Assembly: GCA_024709705.1 (NCBI GenBank)
Contig: JANJWE010000281.1
Span: 1-11,872 of the forward strand
Source: Flavobacterium sp.
GTDB taxonomy: Bacteria; Bacteroidota; Bacteroidia; Flavobacteriales; Flavobacteriaceae
Direction: 5' to 3'
Length of the DNA stretch: 11,872 bases
In this document: positions 1 through 7,934 of the stretch, piece after piece
Position numbering within the stretch: position 1 is the first letter of the stretch
Layout: each line of letters begins with the position of its first letter
Translations under genes and position numbers: made by a program
The notes under the pieces: generated by a model
Database searches by the model: none
The model's input: only the letters and a program-made list of their open reading frames with translations
Told to the model about the DNA's origin: nothing

Positions 1-3000
1 GATGGCGTTGAAGTTTTCGATTTGACTTTGGCAGATGCTTTGGCTTTGAATGGATTGAGTTCGAGCAGTTATACGGTAACGTACCATTTGAGTTTTACCG
101 ATGCCGATACGGGAGTTGGAGCTATTTCGCCTGCTACATCATTTATAGGAAGCGATCAGCAGGAGATTTTTGTACGAGTTGAGGAGAATGGCAATCCGGT
201 ATCTTATGGTACGACCTCATTTTTACTTACGGTTCATCCACCGGTTTTGGGTAGCGTAAACAATTCAGTAATTTGTGAGGGAGATTTAGCCACGGTAAGT
301 GTAACCCCTGCAGTAGCGGGTACTTATAGTTATTCTTGGACTACCCCAATTGGTAATCCGGGTAATACGGCCTCGTTTACTACATCAATAGGCGGGACGT
401 ACACGGTTGTTATAACCAATGTAACTACGGGTTGTGTTAGCGAACCTATTTCCGGAACAGTAACGGTTAATCCTAAGCCTTCGGTTAGTGTGAATAATCC
501 GACTGTTTGTGAGGATGTACCGGCAACAGTTACAGCCACACCGGTTGTAGGGGGTTCGTATAGTTATGTGTGGAGTGTTCCCACGGGAGCCACCAATCCG
601 GGAGATGTTTCGAGTTTTACTACCATCGTGGCGGGAAGTTATAGTGTTATAATTACCGATACCTTTACAGGTTGTGCTAGTGATTCGGCATCAGGTTTAG
701 TAACGATTAATCCGCTACCCACAGTGAGTGTAAACAGCCCTTCTATTTGTGATGGTGCTGCAGCTACAGTAGTAGCCACTCCGGGATTAGCGGGAACTTA
801 TTCCTATGCATGGACCGTTCCGGGTTCGGCTACCAATCCGGGCGATGTGGCATCGTTTTCAACTTCGGTAGAGGGCGTTTACAGTGTAGTTATTACTCAT
901 ACAATTACCGGCTGTGTTAGCGATCCGGCATCGGGAGTTGTTACAATAAATGATAAACCTACCGTAAGTGTGAACAGTCCTACGGTATGTGAAGGAGATT
1001 CGGCTACTGTTACCGCCACACCGGGAGTAGCAGGTACGTATAGCTATGTATGGAATGTTCCTACGGGAGCCACCAATCCGGGTGATGTGGCTAGTTTTAC
1101 CACCACCGTTGCGGGTCTCTATAGTGTGATTATTACCGATACCCTTACCAGTTGCTTTAGCGATTCGGCCTCAGGAACCGTAACGGTTAATCCTAAGCCA
1201 ACAGTTAGTGTGAACAGTCCGACCGTATGTGAGGGTCTACCGGCAACGGTTACCGCCACACCGGGAGTAGCGGGTTCGTATAGTTATGTGTGGAGTGTTC
1301 CTTCAGGAGCCACCAATCCGGGTGATGTGGCGAGTTTTACCACTAGCGTAGCGGGAAGCTACAGTGTGGTTATAACCAATACCCTTACAGGATGTTTTAG
1401 TGATTCGGCATCAGGTGTAGTAACGATTAATCCGCTACCTACAGTGAGTGTCAACAGCCCTTCTATTTGCGATGGTACTCCGGCAACAGTTACCGCTACA
1501 TCGGGTGTATCAGGAACCTATAGTTATGCTTGGAGTGTACCTTCGGGAGCCAGTAATCCGGGCGATGTAGCGAGTTTTACCACTAGCGTTGCGGGAAGCT
1601 ACAGTGTGGTTATTACCGATACTGTCACTAGCTGTGTCAGTGCATCGGCTACGGGTGTAGTAACGGTTAATCCCACACCTACGGTAAGTGTGAACAGTCC
1701 AACAGTATGTGAAGGAGTTTCGGCTACAGTTACCGCCACACCGGGTGTAGCGGGTACGTACAGTTATGTATGGAGTGTTCCCTTAGGAGCCAGTAATCCG
1801 GGAGATGTAGCAAGCTTTACCACCACCGTAGCGGGAAGCTACAGTGTGGTTATTACCGATGCTACGACTAGTTGTTCCAGCACATCGGCTACGGGTGTAG
1901 TAACGGTTAATCCCACACCTACAGTTAGTGTCAACAGTCCTACGGTATGTCAAGGCACTTTGGCCACAGTTACCGCCACACCGGGTGTAACAGGTACGTA
2001 TAGTTATGTATGGAGTGTTCCCTTAGGAGCCAGTAATCCGGGTGATGTAGCGAGTTTTACCACTAGCGTTGCGGGAAGCTACAGTGTGGTTATTACCGAT
2101 ACTGCGACTAGTTGTGTCAGTGCATCAGCTACGGGTATAGTAACAATAAATCCGCTTCCTACCGTAAGTGTCAATAGTCCTACGGTATGTCAAGGCACAT
2201 TGGCCACAGTTACCGCCACACCGGGTGTAACAGGTACGTATAGTTATGTATGGAGTGTTCCCTTAGGAGCCACTAATCCGGGTGATGTGGCGAGTTTTAC
2301 CACTAGCGTAGCGGGAAGCTATAGTGTGGTTATAACTGACACTACTACCACTTGTTCAAGTACATCTGCTACGGGTGTAGTTACGGTTAATCCGCTACCC
2401 ACAGTTAGTGTGAACAGTCCAACGATATGTGCAGGAGATTTGGCCACAGTTACTGCCACACCGGGTGCCTCTGGCAGCTACAGTTATGTATGGAGTGTTC
2501 CTTCGGGGGCTACCAATCCGGGCGATGTAGCGAGTTTTACTACTAGCGTTGCGGGAAGTTACAGTGTGGTTATTACCGATACTGCCACTAGCTGTGTCAG
2601 TGCATCAGCTACGGGAGTGGTAACAATAAATCCACTTCCTACAGTGAGTATTTCGGGGAATCAAACGATTTGTCCTACGGCAGAGGCGAGTATAACTTTT
2701 AGTGGTACGGCTAATGCTACGGTTTATTATAGTGTTAATTTTGGGGCATTAGAGAATGTGGTATTAGATGGCAATGGATTGGCGATTATCACCAATACCT
2801 ATACCGCGACAACAGTTTTCACTTTGGATAGTGTTTCCATAGGTACATCATTAGTTTGTACGGCATTGGTTTCGGGTGATGCTACCATTACTGTAGCTCC
2901 GGCTCCCTCGATAGGAGTTGGATCTGATTTGGTGGTTTGTGATGATAATAATGATGGATTTGGAGTTTTCGATTTGACTCAGAATTTGGCAGCTATAACC

Positions 3001-6000
3001 TTGGGAGGCTCTAATTTGAGTGTTAGTTTCCATGAGACCTTGATAGATGCTCAATTAGGAGGAGCGAGTATTCCTAACCCGTCTACCTATCAAAGTATCA
3101 ATCCGGTTTCTCAGGTAATCTATGTACGGGTTATCAATACGGGAGCAACCGATTGTCCTTCGATAACAAGTTTTACTCTTAGGGTAAATCCATTCCCGGA
3201 GATTCCGAGTTCTTTGGCTCCTTATGCTTTGTGTGATTCGAATAATCCGGGCGATGGGATAGAGGTATTTGACTTAAGTACGCGTATAGGGGAGATTTTA
3301 AACGGATTAGATCCTACGCTTCATACGGTTAGTTTTCATTTAACAGAGAATCAGGCTCATTTAAATCAGGGAGCTCTAACGGGTATCTCTTCCTACAGTA
3401 GTTCAACAGCCGAGTTATGGGTTCGTGTAACCATTACGGCTACGGGTTGTTACAAGTTAGTTCCTTTAAATTTGGTTGTAAATGCCTTACCGATAGCCAA
3501 TTTACCTACACCATTGACGTTGTGTGATTCGAACAATCCGGGCGACGAGCGAGAGGAATTTGATTTGAGTTTGGCTATTTCGGAAATTGTGGGCAGCCAA
3601 CAAGGTTTGGAGGTTAGTTTTCACTTGACTCAGAATCAGGCTTTATCGGGAGCATCGCCTTTAGGGTTTTTGTATACCAATACGGTAAATGTTCAAACGC
3701 TTCATGTTCGGGTTTACGATCCTTCTACAGATTGTTTTTCAGTTACTACTTTAGATTTGCGAGTGATTCCTTTACCTTCAATATTAGTTCCATTAACGCC
3801 ATACACTTTGTGTGATGACAACAACGATGGATTGGCTGGTTTTGATTTGAATAGTTTAGAAACGGGATTATTGAATGGTTCTACTAGTATAGTATTGAGT
3901 TTCCATGAGACCCAACAACAGGCTCAGGATGGTTCTAATAGTATTGATACGAGTATTTTGTATCAGAGTATCAATCCGGGTCAGCAGTTTATATACGTTC
4001 GGGCTCAGGATAGCACAACAGGTTGTTTTAGTGTTTGGATGATAGAGTTGCGAGTAAATCCAAGACCGGAGGTTCCGGCATTGAGTGATTTGCGTCAGTG
4101 TGATACAGATGGAAACACTCAAAATGGGTTGAGTACTTTTAACTTAACAGAGCAAACGCCATTGATTTTAGCCAATCAAAGTGGCTCAGGGCCTTATCAG
4201 ATAAGATATTTTACAAGTTTATCGGATGCGACCAACAATGTATCGGCCATAGTCAATGTGACTTCGTATGGTAATACTTCAAACGGACAAATGATTTGGG
4301 TTCGCATAACCGATACGGCAACGGGATGTTTCGATACGGGCAGTTTTGCATTGGTTGTAGATATTCCTTTGTTGTTGAGTTTCCCAACGCCATTGAGTTT
4401 GTGTGATGAGGGCTTGCCTAATAATCAATTTACGGTATTTGATTTAACGGTACGCAATAATGAGATTACCCAAGGATTGGGTGGTTATACGGTAACGTAT
4501 TATCCGAGTTATGCCCAGGCTTTATCAGATACGGGAGCCATTACTAATCCGACTTCGTACACCAATGCTATTGCAGCGGTTCAGACTTTGGGAGTTCGGG
4601 TAACTTCACCCGAGGGATGTCACAGTTACACTACTTTGACTATTCGTGTGATTCCATTACCGGAGCCAAGAACCAATCCGGAGCCATTGAGTGTTTGTGA
4701 TATAAACAATCCGGGCGATGGGATAGAGGTGTTTGATTTAACGCAACAAGCAGCTTATATATTAAACGGAGCCAATCCGTTAGAGTTTACCTTGACGTAT
4801 CATGCAAGTGAGTCGGAAGCTATGGCAGGAATTAATGCTATAGTAGATCCTACGGCTTATAGTAATACTGTTAGTGGATCTCAAATTATTTGGGTTCGAG
4901 TAACGCGAGTAGTTACCAATGCATCGGAGCCATCGTGTTACACGTTAGTAGCTTTACCTTTAGAGGTAAATCCGATACCTGCCATTGCACAGAGTCCAAT
5001 AGCATTTTACCAATGTGAACCTATAGATGATTATGCGATGGTATTTAATTTGAGCACGCTTAATGCTCAGGTTTTGGGTAGTTCGCAAAGTGCATCAGAT
5101 TATAGTGTGAGTTATTATTTAACGGCTTCAGATGCTCTTACGGGCTTGAATCCGTTACCAATTAATTACACCAATACGAGTTCTCCACAGACTATTTATG
5201 TTCGAGTAGAGAACAACCAAACGGGTTGTTTTAATGCAACGGGCGAGGTTGTGTTAGAGGTTGAGCAAGGCACGGTAGCCAATGTTGTTCCTTCGGGACT
5301 TTCGGGCTTGACTCAGTGTGACCAAGAAGGGGATAATGATGGATTGGCAACTTTTGATTTAGAGGCGTTACTCACACCGGTATTTTTGGGTAGTAACAAT
5401 CCGGCAACGGCAGTAGTTTATTATTACGAGAGTCTGGCACAGGCTCAGTTGGCCTCACAAAATCAAGATTACAGCCAAGCCATAAATCCGGCCTCTAGTT
5501 ATACTACAACGACCCCGGATTTACAGTTGATTTATGCCTTGGTGGTTAATCCGGCTACAGCCAGTAGTTGTCCAAGTATAGGTCAAACCCAATTGGTGGT
5601 AAACCGATTACCGGAACCGGAATTACAGTCAGGCACGGTGTGTGTAGACCCGCAAACGGGCGATGTATTGAGTACTTATACGATAGATTCGAATTTGAGT
5701 CCGGCAACACATAGTTTTGTATGGACCAATTCGCAAGGCGAAGTAGTGGGCACCGCCTCAACCTTAACGGTAGATGCACCCGATACCTATACCGTAGTTG
5801 CTACCCATTTACCCACGGGATGTGTATCAGAGCCTACAAGTGTGAATGTGGTTCAGTCTCAGCAGGCAATTGTAACAGCTCAGGTGACCAATTATTTTAG
5901 TGAGAATCAAACGATAATTGTAACGGCAGTAGGGGTAACAATACCCAATGAGAACAATGCCAATTATGTGTATAGTTTGGATAACGGTCCGTTCCAAAGC

Positions 6001-6360
6001 AGTAATATTTTTGAGAATGTGAGCGATGGCGAGCATCAGATTGTAGTGCGAGACTTAAACGGATGTTTGGATGCCGAGTTGGAAGTTTTTGTAGTGAATT
6101 ACCCCAAATTTTTCACTCCAAATGGAGACGGGCACAACGATACGTGGAATATAATTGGATTAGCCGACCAACCTAATGCAAAAATTTATATATTTGACCG
6201 TTATGGAAAATTCATCAAACAAATCAGTCCAAGAGGATTAGGATGGGATGGAACCTATAACGGAAACCCCTTGCCTTCAACGGATTATTGGTTTACAGTA
6301 GAGTATGAAGAACAAGGTCAAATTAAGGTGTTTAAAAAGCATTTTTCATTAAAACGATAA
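1..6360 (+). CDS. Giant modular surface adhesin-like protein with T9SS type-B sorting domain (5' partial)
   Basis: The frame is open from base 1, so the gene starts left of the window; the in-frame TTG at 22 is not a credible start because homologous module sequence (DGVEVFDL) precedes it. Visible order by residue: incomplete CD/FDL module 1-80; ten 80-residue Ig/PKD-like units 81-880; divergent Ig-like domain about 881-969; nine CD..N.DG..FDL modules about 970-1871; Ig-like domain about 1872-1956; SprB-like repeat about 1985-2022 (YSLDNGPF...RDLNGC); CHU_C domain about 2034-2119. By family knowledge, CHU_C proteins are exported by the type IX system and displayed on or released from the cell surface. 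An adhesive or gliding-related role is inferred from the repeats; no enzymatic domain is visible. The gene is much richer in GC than its neighbours until the CHU_C domain. It is almost contiguous with the downstream porP/sprF-like gene. The specific ligand is unknown, and it is not clearly SprB itself. Confidence 0.93.
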   Translation, partial: DGVEVFDLTLADALALNGLSSSSYTVTYHLSFTDADTGVGAISPATSFIGSDQQEIFVRVEENGNPVSYGTTSFLLTVHPPVLGSVNNSVICEGDLATVSVTPAVAGTYSYSWTTPIGNPGNTASFTTSIGGTYTVVITNVTTGCVSEPISGTVTVNPKPSVSVNNPTVCEDVPATVTATPVVGGSYSYVWSVPTGATNPGDVSSFTTIVAGSYSVIITDTFTGCASDSASGLVTINPLPTVSVNSPSICDGAAATVVATPGLAGTYSYAWTVPGSATNPGDVASFSTSVEGVYSVVITHTITGCVSDPASGVVTINDKPTVSVNSPTVCEGDSATVTATPGVAGTYSYVWNVPTGATNPGDVASFTTTVAGLYSVIITDTLTSCFSDSASGTVTVNPKPTVSVNSPTVCEGLPATVTATPGVAGSYSYVWSVPSGATNPGDVASFTTSVAGSYSVVITNTLTGCFSDSASGVVTINPLPTVSVNSPSICDGTPATVTATSGVSGTYSYAWSVPSGASNPGDVASFTTSVAGSYSVVITDTVTSCVSASATGVVTVNPTPTVSVNSPTVCEGVSATVTATPGVAGTYSYVWSVPLGASNPGDVASFTTTVAGSYSVVITDATTSCSSTSATGVVTVNPTPTVSVNSPTVCQGTLATVTATPGVTGTYSYVWSVPLGASNPGDVASFTTSVAGSYSVVITDTATSCVSASATGIVTINPLPTVSVNSPTVCQGTLATVTATPGVTGTYSYVWSVPLGATNPGDVASFTTSVAGSYSVVITDTTTTCSSTSATGVVTVNPLPTVSVNSPTICAGDLATVTATPGASGSYSYVWSVPSGATNPGDVASFTTSVAGSYSVVITDTATSCVSASATGVVTINPLPTVSISGNQTICPTAEASITFSGTANATVYYSVNFGALENVVLDGNGLAIITNTYTATTVFTLDSVSIGTSLVCTALVSGDATITVAPAPSIGVGSDLVVCDDNNDGFGVFDLTQNLAAITLGGSNLSVSFHETLIDAQLGGASIPNPSTYQSINPVSQVIYVRVINTGATDCPSITSFTLRVNPFPEIPSSLAPYALCDSNNPGDGIEVFDLSTRIGEILNGLDPTLHTVSFHLTENQAHLNQGALTGISSYSSSTAELWVRVTITATGCYKLVPLNLVVNALPIANLPTPLTLCDSNNPGDEREEFDLSLAISEIVGSQQGLEVSFHLTQNQALSGASPLGFLYTNTVNVQTLHVRVYDPSTDCFSVTTLDLRVIPLPSILVPLTPYTLCDDNNDGLAGFDLNSLETGLLNGSTSIVLSFHETQQQAQDGSNSIDTSILYQSINPGQQFIYVRAQDSTTGCFSVWMIELRVNPRPEVPALSDLRQCDTDGNTQNGLSTFNLTEQTPLILANQSGSGPYQIRYFTSLSDATNNVSAIVNVTSYGNTSNGQMIWVRITDTATGCFDTGSFALVVDIPLLLSFPTPLSLCDEGLPNNQFTVFDLTVRNNEITQGLGGYTVTYYPSYAQALSDTGAITNPTSYTNAIAAVQTLGVRVTSPEGCHSYTTLTIRVIPLPEPRTNPEPLSVCDINNPGDGIEVFDLTQQAAYILNGANPLEFTLTYHASESEAMAGINAIVDPTAYSNTVSGSQIIWVRVTRVVTNASEPSCYTLVALPLEVNPIPAIAQSPIAFYQCEPIDDYAMVFNLSTLNAQVLGSSQSASDYSVSYYLTASDALTGLNPLPINYTNTSSPQTIYVRVENNQTGCFNATGEVVLEVEQGTVANVVPSGLSGLTQCDQEGDNDGLATFDLEALLTPVFLGSNNPATAVVYYYESLAQAQLASQNQDYSQAINPASSYTTTTPDLQLIYALVVNPATASSCPSIGQTQLVVNRLPEPELQSGTVCVDPQTGDVLSTYTIDSNLSPATHSFVWTNSQGEVVGTASTLTVDAPDTYTVVATHLPTGCVSEPTSVNVVQSQQAIVTAQVTNYFSENQTIIVTAVGVTIPNENNANYVYSLDNGPFQSSNIFENVSDGEHQIVVRDLNGCLDAELEVFVVNYPKFFTPNGDGHNDTWNIIGLADQPNAKIYIFDRYGKFIKQISPRGLGWDGTYNGNPLPSTDYWFTVEYEEQGQIKVFKKHFSLKR
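241..2640 (+). repeat. Ten tandem 240-bp repeats encoding 80-residue Ig/PKD-like units
   Basis: Units begin at 241, 481, 721, 961, 1201, 1441, 1681, 1921, 2161 and 2401, with no insertion or deletion in any copy. The protein consensus begins TVSVNSPTVC, continues ATVTATPGV.GTYSYVW and NPGDVASFTT, and ends with SVVITDT.TSC and VTVNPLP. Cysteines fall at unit positions 10 and 65 in every copy. Some pairs are almost identical in DNA: 1981-2040 and 2221-2280 differ at one base of 60. The units resemble the Ig-like domains associated with CHU_C proteins and PKD-like domains; this family call is by pattern only. Confidence 0.95.
2908..5613 (+). repeat. Nine tandem CD..N.DG..FDL modules (about 290 bp each)
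   Basis: The modules begin near 2908, 3199, 3493, 3778, 4069, 4369, 4663, 4981 and 5269 and run about 95-115 residues each. Each has an early Cys-Asp (Cys-Glu in module 8), then an acidic Asn/Asp/Gly loop, then FDL or FNL, then a YVRV-like strand, a second Cys usually as GC, and an ending like VNPLP. Module 1 has CDDNNDGFGVFDL and module 7 has CDINNPGDGIEVFDL. They are much more diverged from each other than the 240-bp units. The partial module at 1-240 belongs to the same type, so the array type continues left of the window. Confidence 0.85.
6100..6357 (+). other. CHU_C / T9SS type-B C-terminal sorting domain (within the adhesin)
   Basis: The last 86 residues of the adhesin show the type-B pattern: FFTPNGDGHNDTW, then KIYIFDRYGK, then GWDGTYNG and DYWFTVEY, ending in KKHFSLKR. 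In this family the domain directs export across the outer membrane by the type IX machinery. Base composition falls sharply on entering the domain (16 G/C of 60 at 6181-6240, against 32 of 60 at 5701-5760). Confidence 0.93.
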
Positions 6361-6366
6361 AACCCC

Positions 6367-7371
6367 ATGAATCTTAAAATCAAAAAAAGGTATTTAGTAT
6401 TAGTTGCACTTGTAACACAAGCCATTTATTCTCAAGAAGGAATAGCAGTTTATTCTGATTATTTAACAGATAATTATTATCTTATTCACCCATCAATGGC
6501 GGGTGCTGCAAATTGTGGTAAAGTAAGATTAACTACAAGAGGTCAATGGTTTGATCAATCTGAAGCTCCTCGTTTAAGTACCTTGAGTTTTAATACAAGT
6601 GTTGGAGAAAGATCGGGGGTAGGAGCTATTTTGTTTACAGACAGAAATGGATACCATTCTCAAAAAGGGGTGAAATTAACTTATGCACACCATATCATGT
6701 TTTCCAGAAGTGAGATAGATTTAAATCAATTGTCATTTGGTATTAGTGGAGCATTAGTTCAAAGTCAATTAGATGAGACCTCTTTTTTAGATAATCAAAA
6801 TTTTGATCCGATTATAGGGGGTATTTATCAGAAAGATTCGTATTTCAATGTTGATTTAGGAGCATCCTATAATTATCTTGAATTTTATGCTCATTTCACT
6901 GTAAAAAATGCTATTGCCAATATTAGAAGAGAAATTTATACAGAGTTTGAGTCGGATAATCTTAGAAAGTATTTGTTTAGTGCCGGTTATGTTTTTGGCG
7001 ATAGTGAAAGAATTCAATTTGAACCTTCATTCTTGTTTCAGTTGGTTGAGCAAACACAAGAAAAGTCTATTGATTTAAATTTAAAAGTATACAAGGATTT
7101 AGATTTTGGAAAAATTTGGGGAGGGTTGTCATATCGAAGAAGTTTTGACGGAGCCCAATTTGTAGATGGAAATTCAATATCAGACCAAAAACTTCAGTAT
7201 TTTACACCTATTATTGGTGTGAATTATAACCAATTTATGTTTGCGTATACTTATTCCTATTTAGCAGGGAATGTTCGTTTTGATAATGCAGGTTTTCATC
7301 AGCTAACTTTAGGAATCAATTTGTTCTGTAAACGAGACAAATTTGAGTGTAACTGTCCAGCAATTAATTAA
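6367..7371 (+). CDS. PorP/SprF family type IX secretion outer-membrane protein
   Basis: 334 residues. The N-terminus is a signal peptide: basic start (KIKKR), hydrophobic LVLVALVTQAI, likely cleavage near YSQ/EG at residues 22-24. The mature start has the family hallmark Y..YL.....L.HPSMAGA (residues about 29-47), followed by many alternating strands expected of an outer-membrane barrel. In this family, SprF is needed for secretion of the type-B cargo SprB, and PorP is a core T9SS component. Its start lies 6 bases after the adhesin stop, so the two are probably co-transcribed and this is the likely dedicated partner of that cargo. There is no Shine-Dalgarno sequence, as usual in Bacteroidota. 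The C-terminus is odd for a barrel: after the last strand-like segment it has Cys321, Cys328 and Cys330 (FECNCPAIN) and does not end in an aromatic residue. A strong terminator follows. The family is confident; the pairing with this adhesin is inferred. Confidence 0.92.
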   Translation: MNLKIKKRYLVLVALVTQAIYSQEGIAVYSDYLTDNYYLIHPSMAGAANCGKVRLTTRGQWFDQSEAPRLSTLSFNTSVGERSGVGAILFTDRNGYHSQKGVKLTYAHHIMFSRSEIDLNQLSFGISGALVQSQLDETSFLDNQNFDPIIGGIYQKDSYFNVDLGASYNYLEFYAHFTVKNAIANIRREIYTEFESDNLRKYLFSAGYVFGDSERIQFEPSFLFQLVEQTQEKSIDLNLKVYKDLDFGKIWGGLSYRRSFDGAQFVDGNSISDQKLQYFTPIIGVNYNQFMFAYTYSYLAGNVRFDNAGFHQLTLGINLFCKRDKFECNCPAIN

Positions 7372-7379
7372 TCTCTATA

Positions 7380-7405
7380 CCCGTTACATTGTAACGGGTT
7401 TTTTT
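7380..7405 (+). terminator. Intrinsic terminator after the adhesin-porP operon
   Basis: A perfect 8-bp stem CCCGTTAC / GTAACGGG with a 3-base loop (ATT) at 7388-7390 is followed by seven T at 7399-7405. It begins 9 bases after the porP-like stop. The T tract ends 10 bases before the next gene's ATG, so it also lies in that gene's 5' leader. The opposite strand has no T run on the other side, so it should act in the plus direction only. Confidence 0.9.
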
Positions 7406-7415
7406 AACTTATTTT

Positions 7416-7931
7416 ATGATAATCAAATCAGTAAACGGAAAATCACCATTAATTCCAAAAGATTGTTTTATAGCAGATAATGCTACAATTGTGGGAGATG
7501 TAACTTTTGGAACTGAATGCAGTGTGTGGTTTAATGCTGTAATTAGGGGTGATGTACATTTTATATCCATTGGAAATAAAGTAAACATTCAGGATGGTGC
7601 TGTTATACATTGCACGTATCAAAAGCATCCCACGATTATTGGTAATAATGTTTCAATTGGGCACAACGCTATTGTACACGGCTGTACTATAAAAGATAAT
7701 GTATTAATTGGAATGGGTGCTATTGTAATGGATAATTGTATCATAGAGAGTAATTCTATCATAGCTGCAGGAGCTGTTGTCACTCAAAATACGCATATTG
7801 AGTCGGGATCAATTTATGCAGGTGTGCCGGCCAAGAAAGTAAAATCAATTGATAAATCAGCATTTTCAGGTGAGATTGAACGTATTTCAAAGAATTACGT
7901 TATGTATTCAAGTTGGTTTAAAGACGAATAA
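7416..7931 (+). CDS. Gamma-carbonic anhydrase family protein (left-handed beta-helix)
   Basis: 171 residues, normal length for bacterial gamma-class carbonic anhydrase-like proteins (YrdA/PaaY/Cam group). Hexapeptide-type repeats fill residues about 18-140 and predict a left-handed beta-helix trimer. The three zinc-ligand histidines are present as His65 (VIHCTY) and His83 and His88 (GHNAIVHG), with the four-residue spacing of the Cam ligands. Also conserved are Arg44 and Asp46 (RGD) and Gln59-Asp60. The C-terminal AGVPAKKVK motif followed by a helix is usual. Family members reversibly hydrate CO2, but many bacterial ones show weak or no activity, and the acidic loop of archaeal Cam is not evident, so activity is uncertain. 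No signal peptide is seen, so it is probably cytoplasmic. The start ATG is supported by IIKSVNGKSP leading into the first repeat. It converges on murI, with 3 bases between stops. Confidence 0.93.
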   Translation: MIIKSVNGKSPLIPKDCFIADNATIVGDVTFGTECSVWFNAVIRGDVHFISIGNKVNIQDGAVIHCTYQKHPTIIGNNVSIGHNAIVHGCTIKDNVLIGMGAIVMDNCIIESNSIIAAGAVVTQNTHIESGSIYAGVPAKKVKSIDKSAFSGEIERISKNYVMYSSWFKDE

Positions 7932-7934
7932 CTC

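Noticed and set aside
241..2640. CRISPR-like array because of regular direct repeats
   Set aside because: Repeats are 240 bp, contiguous, in one reading frame and encode a protein domain; there are no short repeats with unique spacers.
330..6036. Minus-strand open frames within the adhesin (330-539, 2851-3054, 3868-4122, 5555-5779, 5827-6036)
   Set aside because: They are short, lie antisense to a well-supported repeat protein, and show no domain or signal; they are by-products of repeat codon bias.
22..6360. TTG at 22 as the adhesin start codon
   Set aside because: The frame is open to base 1 and encodes a module motif (DGVEVFDL) matching later modules, so the gene is 5' truncated by the window.
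7214..7243. Promoter-like TTG-N19-TATGTTTG inside the porP-like gene
   Set aside because: It fits the flavobacterial -33/-7 consensus, but lies in coding sequence and ahead of the strong terminator at 7380-7405; such matches are expected by chance in AT-rich DNA every several kilobases.
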